DNA of 64,000 bases from Archilochus colubris (lineage: Eukaryota; Chordata; Aves; Apodiformes; Trochilidae), in the NCBI GenBank assembly GCA_023079485.1, contig CM041085.1, positions 94,313,115 through 94,377,114 of the forward strand, in the 5' to 3' direction. Below the pieces are notes generated by a model. That model saw only the letters and a program-made list of their open reading frames with translations, had not been told where the DNA came from and did no database searches. Shown here in pieces: positions 54,645 through 64,000 of the stretch. The stretch's first letter is position 1; the number at the start of each line of letters is the position of its first letter. The position numbers and the translations under genes were made by a program.

Positions 54645-57600
54645 GGGTTCATCTCCAGCAGGTTCTGAGGTTTTTTTTCCAGAGAACCATTTGTCTTTTT
54701 CCACTTCTACTTTCAGAGTTTTTTTCCTCTAAGGCAAAAGTTATCTTAGGAGGTCTGGTTAGCCTAACATAATGACACCAGCAACTTTAGTCCAAGACTT
54801 TGAGTCCCATAGTGAATGCATCATTAATATTTTCACTGGCCATACTGTGCAGGTAGAAGGTCTTCCCCTGTACTTTTAAGAGTTTCATCTGCGTGCCTGG
54901 AAGTTGATTTGCTCTCAGAATAAAGCAGCAGCAGCCCTTTTTCAGTAAGGACTCTTCACAGCAAAAAGACACCACCAAGTCTTTCTGCATATTCAAATAG
55001 AAGTTCATAAACAGGTGTCTTCAGAAATCTTATTTCCCTGTGTCAGCCCTTCTCTGTCTTTTCAATTAGAAAGAGTGTAATATTTATATCAGCCATACAC
55101 TTCAAATGGTTATGCAGTATTATTACAGCTCATCACAGAGTTTTGAGGACTACCTAGAGATTCCCTTTGTGTCAACACTTCATTTCCATTTGGGTCTCTC
55201 CCTCCTGACTAGAAAACAGTTTGTGCCTACAGCCACCTACTTGTAGCATTTCTGAAAAGATCTTTACTGTTAACAGTCAAAAATTGTGGAGAAAATTCAG
55301 ACCCGTAGGGCTGACTCTCTGTGCTTTTTAAAGATCAGATATGATCATTAACCAAGTTGGAATCAAACGTGTTTCCCCCATCTTGGAAGATAAGCTGGTT
55401 GGTTGGTTGTTTTTTGGTTTTTTTTGCTCTTCTTCTTTGTAAGCAATTCCCTTTCCCTCTACCTCTTTATACCAACTGCAGAAGCACTAAGACTGTGCTT
55501 CCTCACAGGGAATTTTGCATTCGACATGAATTGTTAAAATGAAAGGTAGAGGGTTCAACCATAAAGAAATTTGAGTTTGCTTAAAGTCATTCTCAAGCAG
55601 TCAAATGAGAATGAAGGCTTCCCTGACAAATGTGCTAGTAGTTGATACCTGCAGATGTAAGGTATACATATCTTTTCAGCACAGGAGTACTAAATATTTC
55701 CTGTCTTTCTAAACACTCTACATTTGGAAGAGCTAGTTGTGTTCTTTACTTAACCAGTGACTTGCTCCAGAAGCTATCCAACAGAAAGGCAGCTACCCAC
55801 AGTATAAAAGATAGCCTTTTGAAGGAAAGCAAAATAAAGCCCCCCAAAGCCCCAAACAACTGGCTGACTACCTTTATGTAACTGTTCTTTGAGATATACT
55901 GTCTAAATGTATATACAACTCTTTTATTTCTCTCCTCAAAACTTACTGTAACTGAGAGGAATGAGAGATTGAGGAGACCTGAGAGACAGAAACACTTCAC
56001 TGCTTTGGTATTTTCTGTGATGCAGGCAATGAATGCAATTAGGAGCACATTTCTATAGATCATGTGAGGTAAAAATATCCTCCTAGCAATATTGACATAG
56101 GGTTATCTGGAAAATAAACATGCACAATGTCTTGAAGAAGAAATGTCACACAAAATTGTCCATGAGAGTGGTTTCATATTCTTCTCGCCTTTTCCTTCCA
56201 GCAATAGCTCTTTTTCCCTCTACCTATAATTACACAATTCTCTTACATTTTTGTTTACTATTCGTACTTAGCTAATTTCTCCTGAGGATAAAGCCCAGCT
56301 TTTAGTGGGTTTGTCCTACTAGAGAGTAAAACACTTTTGTGCACCTCCAAAACTGTTTTAATCTCAGATGCTTAGTGAACATGGGGGTCCAGAAATGTTG
56401 TGGAACAACTCTTTAGTATGCTGAAGTCCCTGATTGACAGCTGACTAAAGTCTATCTAAAGGAGACCATGAGAATCAGGTTTGGGCTTCTGTTTCTTGTG
56501 TTCAGCAGCATTTTAAATGGGAACCACACAAAATGTCAAGGAAATCTGCTACTAAGACAGATTCCCAGGTGTCATCTAGCAAGCCTATACTTTTCTTGCC
56601 TTACAGTTTGCTTTAAGTCAAACTAGTCAGGAGCTTTCTACTACCCTACTGGGGTTGTGCTATTGTTAAGAAAAGAAAAAAAAATAAAATAAGGAATTGT
56701 ATTACTCCTAAGTCAAAAGAAGTGTCTCTATAAGTATTTTTAAAAAACTGAATTTAACAATTCAGTGAACCAGCACCATGGACATTAGGAATAGACCTCA
56801 AACAAAGAAAATACTCCCCATTCATAGAGTGTATACGTTGTTACAGATCAGTGACATATTCCAAAGTATGGATAGAGTTGAAGCACAACCCATTAATTCA
56901 ATAAACTTGGCTTAAAGTACTGGAGATTTTGTTGGATTTTGTTCACGTTTTACCTTTTTGCTTTGCTGTCCCTCATTAGTAATTTCAACTGTATGAAGTA
57001 TCCCTAAAGCGAGCTGTGAAAAACTTAAAGGATAAAGTTATTTCATGTTTTATTTCATCTTTAAGTTGCTCCTTTATTAAATTTTACATGGCACTTGCTT
57101 TTAAATGGTGCTTTAATACAGTATTTGAGTAAAATCTTCATGGAGGTATTATTCACTGGTATTCACATTAATATCACATTAATTTAGCATGTTCAGTTGT
57201 TATAATAAATGCTACATGAATAATTAATGATAGGTTCCTACAATAAATTGCTGACACTCTTTAGAAAGTTGTTTCTTTTTAATAGTTTAGTTAGTATTCA
57301 TTGAAAAATCATCAATTATAATGTATTTTGTTTTGTTGTAACATTGAATGAATTTCCATTGAGATTCAAACATAAGTGGTAACCTCATTAACCTGAATAG
57401 CACTGTAGATTTATGTGAGACACTTGAGGTCTGGCATTTATTATTTTCTTTGATTCTCTATGGTATAAAATTGGAATTTGAGTTCACCTTTGAGAAGGCA
57501 CACTAGGTCTGAAACTTGCTATTTGTTTTTAGTTAGTGTTAGGTTAGAGAGCTCTCATTTAAAAGCTGCTCATGAGCAAGAGATCTTATATAATATCATT

Positions 57601-58946
57601 AATTCAGTCTTCAGAGGTAATAGGCATGTGTATGTATCCAGGATCCACTGTATTTGGTAGCACTGTTTTTAAATGCTGTCACATTTAAACTGCTGAATCT
57701 TTAAGTTATTTTCTATTTCATGCAACATATTTAATCAAGTTAATTATAGATTTTTTATAATTTCTATTTCTTTACCCTTTAACATTGCATTTTTATAAAT
57801 ATAACTGAAATGTGTTATACTCTTTTTTCTGTCAATGTTAGACAGAGAACTGAAGATTTCTTCAATTTGGTGTATGAGTCTTACTGTACATGAATCTTCA
57901 AAATACGATGCAGTATAATAATTACAGGTTTGAATTGTCTCTGTTTAGAAACTGAAACTTTAATATTCAGAAAACACTATAATATTTTAGCTGGTGGATA
58001 GTGGACACCACTTACTGCTCACAACACTTGGGTCAGCTTTATCTATGATTCCCTTTGCTCTTGTTTTAATGCTGCATGACCATACCATAGGGCAACAATA
58101 ATGACCTGTGGAAACAAAGGATTAACAACAGTCAGAGATCAGTTTCTTCTCATATTTTACGAACTGCTGCAAATTTTTGTAAAACCATCAAAAGTATTAT
58201 GCACTCAGTAGAGTGCTTTGTGGCAGAGAAACTCATGATATACTGCTTTTATTTGATCTCTGCTTTGGAGATGTGTTTTAAATTCTGTCAAACCTTTTAG
58301 TGAGATGTATAAAAGGAAAATAATGAAGCAAACTTTTCCATTAAACAAAGTTATTGTTACATTTTTACATGAAGTGTATTTCAAAGCATTTCAAGAATCC
58401 TGGGATTTTGTTTGTTTTGTAGAGTTTGTATTCATATTCAGCAAGTGTTTGATTTTCAAAAGATTTACCCTCTGCAGTTTCCTTTTATCTAATATCAAGT
58501 GAGATAATGAAAGGAGAAAGAAAAAAGTTACTTATGTAACTAGAATTTAAGTGACTTTATTAAGCAAAAGAACAAATAATGGGGTCAAGTGTCTGTTCCA
58601 GACAGATTGTTCTTACTAAAAAGGAATAAAATAACAGTTTGGTAAGGTGGTATTTTCTAGTCTGCTGCAGTCCTTGGCAAGGTTATAACAGAAAACTCAG
58701 AAACTACAGTGAAAGTAAGACATAATTCCTCATCTAATACTTCTTACATGTGGAAATAGGTTGTATACATTAAATACGAGTATACATTTTGAATGTTAAG
58801 GTGGATACTTGTGATTTTATAATAAATAAATAAAAATAAAACCACACAAGATTCAGAAGTTGTAAAAAATAATTAGATTAATCTGCTTTTATCTGCTTCT
58901 CATGTTTTGAAATATAGAGCCAGTACCATACGATAAAATGCCACCT

Positions 58947-59245
58947 AGTCATAGAATGATCTTTGTTGGAAGGGACCTCCAAGATCATCTACTTCCATCC
59001 TCTCTGCCATGGGCAGGCACATCTCCCACTAGACCAGGCTGCTAAAAACCTCATCCAAAGTGGCCTTCAACACTTCTCTGGGCAACCTGTTCCAGTGTCC
59101 CACCACTCTCACAGTGAAGAATTTCTTACTAATACCTAATCTAAATATACCTCTGTCAGTTTTAAACCAATATTCCTCATCCTATTGGTACATGCCCATG
59201 TATAAAGTCCCTCTGTAGTCTTCTTGAAGGCTCCCCATGACTTGG
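58947..59245 (-). mobile_element. CR1 LINE, 3' region
   Basis: Antisense CR1, one of the better preserved copies: TAGTCATAGAATGATCTTTG, TTGGAAGGGACCTCCAAGAT, CACTAGACCAGGCTGC, GGGCAACCTGTTCCAGTGTC and CATGCCCATGTATAAAGTCC. Confidence 0.95.
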
Positions 59246-62204
59246 AAGCATAGAAGTAGATGACATTTACTGAACAAACTTCATTTAGTATAGTCTTGTT
59301 TACGCTGTTTAACAAGTAATTCACCTGTGACAATTGTAACATTTTTAAGCCCTAAATGCCAACCAATGTAGAAAGAGTTTGGGACCTGAGATTTAAGAGA
59401 ATTTAATTTTCATTTAGAAACAGAAGCACAAACATCTGTAGCATTATGAGTGCATTTTGTATGTAAATTAGCTACACTAAAGTAGTATACATTACAATTC
59501 AGACAAAACAATTTTGCAGCATGTATAAGGGTGTATTTTTAAAGCAGGTCATTATACCTCTGCACCTCATTGTCAGCTAAGGATGAGTTATACACTCACA
59601 ACATCAGAAAGCTATTAATTGCTCTTAATTTACAGATGCTTAAAATCTCATGTTTTATAATGGAAATAAAATACATATTTGGGTTTTTTTCATGTCTGAA
59701 TGGTTGTTCTGTAGTTCTTCAAATTAGGAAACTAGAACAGCTGTTTTTAATGAGCAGAATCTAAGTGTTTGACAGTCAATTGAAATTGTTTTACAATTTG
59801 AATTTTAAATTATACTTTTTATTTATAGTCCAATTGCAGTTAATTGTACCCTTTTAATATGAAAACAACCTCTTAATAAATCTTGTTGGAACACATTAGG
59901 CACTGCTTCACATTACTTCTGCAAGAATGTGCCTTTCTCTCTTTCTCTCTCAGACTCAAAACAGCTGCCTACACAAGTTGCAACAATCCTTCCCAGAGGA
60001 AAAAGCTCTCTCCAGGCCTTGTTAATGAAAGTTTTTTGTCATACTTCTGATGACTTGTAATGAATTATCAGACTTTTGCTTTTTTAAAAAATTTCCTAAT
60101 ACTTTTCTTTGTTTATTTGTTTATTTTTTTTGCTTAAAACAGACTTTTATTCACATTCTCTGTTGAAAAATCTCTTGGATTACCCATATTTGGTTTGTGG
60201 GTTTTTTTGAGGTAAATATTATGACAGTGACAACTGGACCTTTTGTGTTTAATCTAAAGAATGTATTTTGGTGCCACTGACTGTATTGATAATGAAAACC
60301 TGGAAATCTTGAATCCATTTATTTTGCATCTTGAAAGATTAAATAGATTACTATAGAAATAAAGGAAAGGCAGGAAAATAAAATAAAAAAGAGATCAGTA
60401 TTACATCATAATACATATTTAAATATTAAATCTTTTTACACCAATTTCTTTGTATTATATCATGTAGTGTATCATCTACAGATTTAAAGTTCTTAAATTG
60501 TACCTAAGTTAACAGTATTATAGTCATCTAACATCACATAACCTGACAAAAAGCATTATGAAATACAGCCCTTTTCTATAAAGGCTACAGGAGCTAGCCC
60601 TGAAAATACTATTTACACAGAGCATGTTTACTGGGTATGTTATAGTATACTGGTTCACTTAAATTCACATTCATTTTTCAAAGACAAGGCTGGGCATTGA
60701 ACTCTGGAGACACAGAATATCAACAGTAATTACTTAAAGATCAGTAAAGATTCTTTCTTATAGCAAATTCTGTACCTGTCAATATTTGCATAATTTGAAG
60801 ACTTGCAGATACCAATAATGTGATAGTGTTGATTTTATTGGAAGATGGGTCGGTGTGGTTAATATTCAGTGAATTTTATTAAATAAATTTAAATACAAGC
60901 AGATATTTTTTTTTCTCATGAAGGGGGCAAGGGAATTTTTTTTCTCATCTATCTGGACTAGGGAGGCAAATCATTCTCCCAGGATGAGAGCAGGTCTCAG
61001 ACTCAGGAGAAATCTGGAAGGCACTGCAGTAAAACGGTGGCTTGAAAATAAAAAGAAGTCCTCTGCAGCCAAAAAGTACAGAGTCCTTCTTTCAGGATCA
61101 TAACCTTTGTCTGCTCAACTTGAGGTACTAAGGTAGTAGTTACAGAGCACATGTGCTAGATAAGGAATGTTGTATAACATCTTTCAAGGGTGATTGGCAG
61201 TGCTTTATTTTTCTCTTACCATACATGGATGAGCCATATCACTTCCATATGTAAAACTTCATAGCTTGAACTTGAGAATGAGATATGTGGCTTCACTTCC
61301 TTTGCTTCTGTAAAAGAATTTTAAACTGCGTCTGATGCCTCCTAACAGAATGATTTTGCCAATGTGGCTTAAGGCTATTGTTTCATTTTGCATAAAGAGG
61401 TAAAGATTAATTGGAAGCAATGAAAATGGAAGTGAACATGAATATATTTTTCCAGTCTAATAGCTCAGTACTGATATGGCAACAGTGAATATTGATTCAT
61501 GGATTAGTTCAGAATTTTATTTCCCAGCCGTTTAATGTGTAAAGTTCCTTGAAGTGTTCCTTCTCCCCTGCTAAACGCTCTACACATTATGCTAAAGAGG
61601 TTAGCCAACATTTGCTCACTTTGTGACTAACTGATTTTCTAATCCCTTTATGTGAAGCAGAAGTCATAGGAAATGCACATTTAAATCTCCAGAGGTAAAG
61701 TGAATTGAATTTAGGTGTCACACATTCTGGCTGCATGTATTAATTACTGTATTAAAAAGCAGCAGCAGTGTCAGCTGCTGTAGATATTTTTAAAGAGAAA
61801 AACATGACATTTCCTATATTGCTGGGAAAAATATCAGGGTCTTGAAAGGGAGAGGTGCCTGTGACTGCATGAGCTTTTCCTGCTAACAAGACAATACTCA
61901 GTATGGCTGTTCTGAGTTTCTAGTCCCTCATTATATTTGGGGAGTTCATGCAGTCCTGGATTGTGGTGTGCAAGAATGGTCAGAAAATACTCAAGTGAAG
62001 TCCTTAGGCCATAAAGTCCTTTTATATCTGGGCACTGATGACAAATGAAAGAAATTTCAGGTGCTAGGACACAAGATCTCCAAAAGCCTGGAGATAAAGA
62101 AATCTTCCATGGATGGGGCCAAAGTTTCTTTGAAAAACAGTCATCTGTCTCTATGCCAAGAAACTGGGAAAGCAAATTGAAAAGGGACGTATTAGTGGGG
62201 TGGG

Positions 62205-62480
62205 TATTGGCCTCTTCTCCCAAGTAACAAGTGACAGAAGAACAGAAAATTGCCTCAAGTTGTGCCAGAAGAAATTTAGGTAGGATATTAGAAGAAATCA
62301 TTTAAAGGGCGGAGGCTCCCAGGGAAGTGGTGGAGTGACCATTCCCGGAGGTGTTTAAAAGATGTGTAGATGTGGTGTTGAAGGACATCTTGTAGTGGTG
62401 GACTTGGCAATGTGTTAGTCTAATGGTTGGAACTGATGCTATTGACAGTCTTTCCTAACAAAGCAATTCTATACTATGGT
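62205..62480 (+). mobile_element. CR1 LINE, 3' region (Y-like type)
   Basis: Sense CR1 with the type-specific wording GCCTCAAGTTGTGCCAGAAG, CCAGGGAAGTGGTGGAGTGA, GTGTAGATGTGGTGTTGAAG and TAGTGGTGGACTTGGCAATG. The terminus (TTTCCTAACAAAGCAATTCT) is decayed. Confidence 0.85.
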
Positions 62481-62547
62481 CTTAGCTTAAGAAGTTAACA
62501 TTAGTGTAAAGTAGCAAGGAAATATTAACCTCAACTGTGTTGTGTTT

Positions 62548-62930
62548 TACTAGAGAGTTGGGGTTGTTCAGCCTGGAAAACAGAAGCCTCTATGAAGACC
62601 TGTTAGCATCCTTCCAGTACCTGAAAGGGGTATAAAAAAAAAAAATAACTGGAGAGGGGCTTCTTATGTGTAGAGATAGGACAAGGTGTAATAGCCTTAA
62701 ACTGGAAAAGGGTAGATTTAGGTTAGACATGAGGAAGAAATTCTTTAGCATGAGAGTGGTGAGACACTGGAACAGGTTGTGGTTGTGGACTCCCAGGAAG
62801 AGTTGAAGGCCAGACTGGACGGGATGTTGAGCAACCTGGAATAGTGGAAGTGTCCCTGCCCATTGCAAAGAGGTTGGAACTAGATGATCTTCAAGGTTCC
62901 TTCCAACCCAAACAATTCTATGATTCAGTA
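62548..62930 (+). mobile_element. CR1 LINE, 3' end
   Basis: A second sense CR1, from GAGTTGGGGTTGTTCAGCCT to the terminus GATCTTCAAGGTTCCTTCCA then ACCCAAACAATTCTATGATTC. An A-rich insertion (A12) interrupts it near 62635. The 92-codon minus-strand frame at 62590-62868 is repeat-derived. Confidence 0.93.
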
Positions 62931-63046
62931 AAATTGTTCTATTATAATTATACCGTTTTCCTATTGAGGAAGGGAAGTTGACAAGGGGCTGTCTGGCATT
63001 TGGCGGCAGGGGTTCTTATTCCCCAGTGCTCTTCTCCCTATTAAAT

Positions 63047-63076
63047 GTTATGCAGTTCTAAGTTATGCAGGTCTAA
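63047..63076. repeat. 15-bp tandem duplication
   Basis: GTTATGCAGTTCTAA is followed directly by GTTATGCAGGTCTAA. Confidence 0.9.
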
Positions 63077-64000
63077 GTAAACCAAGGAAGGGGAGAACAT
63101 AAAGCTCTACTTTAAAATCCTTAACCACCTTATTGACACTTTCCTTCCTCACTTTTACTAGAGACATTCCAAATATAGAGTAGAAACAAGGCTATAAATA
63201 AGACTATAACTACTTCATTCTTAATTTCCTTTCTTCCCATCTTTCATCTCCTTCTCCCCTTCTATCCCTGCTTTCCTCTCTTTTTCTTAGTTTTTATTGA
63301 AGAGAGTAAGTTTAAAATACAGAAAGTTTCACTGGTTTTAGGCTTTTCAAAAGTAAGGAGCATGTACATGTGATGACGTCTGTATAGGCCTTGGAAATGT
63401 AAATATGGAAATTTCAGATAATTTATATGTACACATGAAACATACATCTTCCCTAAATGTGTTTTAATTATTTTCTGATATATGTTTCTGGTCTATCTTT
63501 ATGCTGTGTTTTCAAAATTATTCTTTACATATATACTGCTTAAACAACATTCAGTTTTACCTAAAATTGAAAACCCCACACCCTTCCAAAAAGGCATATT
63601 TCAGTGTCCTGTGAACTCTAAAATTCTATTTAACATTTATATAAAAAATAGAAGGGTTTTTTACCTATTACAGCTCTGATAAAAAATAACTATTTATTTA
63701 CAATGTTACATTAATGCATTGTTATTTTAAGTGCTTTAATAGTTTTTGCCAAACTCTGAATGAAGTCTGAATGGTTTTTACATAAAAATCTGTATCTAAC
63801 ACAATATCTTTTATCATTAGACTGAACAAAGAGATATAAATATCAATCACACCCACCTTTAAAAATTGTAGATTGATATGAATATGCTACAATTAATATG
63901 GGGTTTTATAAGATATGTTAGGCCATTTTAAAGCATTTTGAATTTTGTTTGAACACCCCACCAATATTATTTTCTATCTCTATGGTTGGTTTTATTTATG

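Overview
The window is vertebrate nuclear DNA, almost certainly from a bird. It is AT-rich, has short GT-AG exons separated by introns of 1.3 to more than 13 kb, and is scattered with degenerate CR1 LINE fragments and an avian-type LTR. Nothing is prokaryotic: the long uninterrupted reading frames found are either extensions of real exons or lie in repeats.

The only gene recognised is an internal part of a CUB and Sushi multiple domains gene on the + strand, best matched from memory to CSMD1. Eleven consecutive coding exons (7642 to 50033) join in one open frame of 1,960 nt (653 codons plus one base) with matching phases at every junction. They encode the second part of CUB3, then Sushi3, CUB4, Sushi4, CUB5, Sushi5, CUB6 and Sushi6. 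The gene enters through an intron at 1-7641 and leaves through an intron that starts at 50034 and is still open at 64000. No start, stop, promoter or UTR is in view. CSMD1 is a very large type I membrane protein of brain and epithelia, reported to restrain complement and to influence synapse and tumour biology.

Layout: 1-7641 is intron with CR1 3'-end scraps, an LTR fragment and an (ATT)15 microsatellite. 7642-12184 holds the end of CUB3. 12185-24338 is a 12 kb intron with a CR1, a TA-rich island and unplaced moderately GC-rich sequence. 24339-30741 holds Sushi3, CUB4, Sushi4 and the start of CUB5. 30742-44281 holds the rest of CUB5 and Sushi5, with CR1 copies and a longer LTR copy between them. 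44282-50033 holds CUB6 and Sushi6. 50034-64000 is intron with four CR1 segments.

The sequence does not show a new biological system. The more useful second-look items are an in-frame tandem splice acceptor in front of Sushi6 (possible 7-residue insertion), a microsatellite pressed against the Sushi4 acceptor, a CR1 copy about 100 bp upstream of the CUB3 exon, an oppositely oriented LTR pair, and a 155-codon antisense frame partly derived from CR1. Gene identity and repeat families were assigned by recall, not by a database search.
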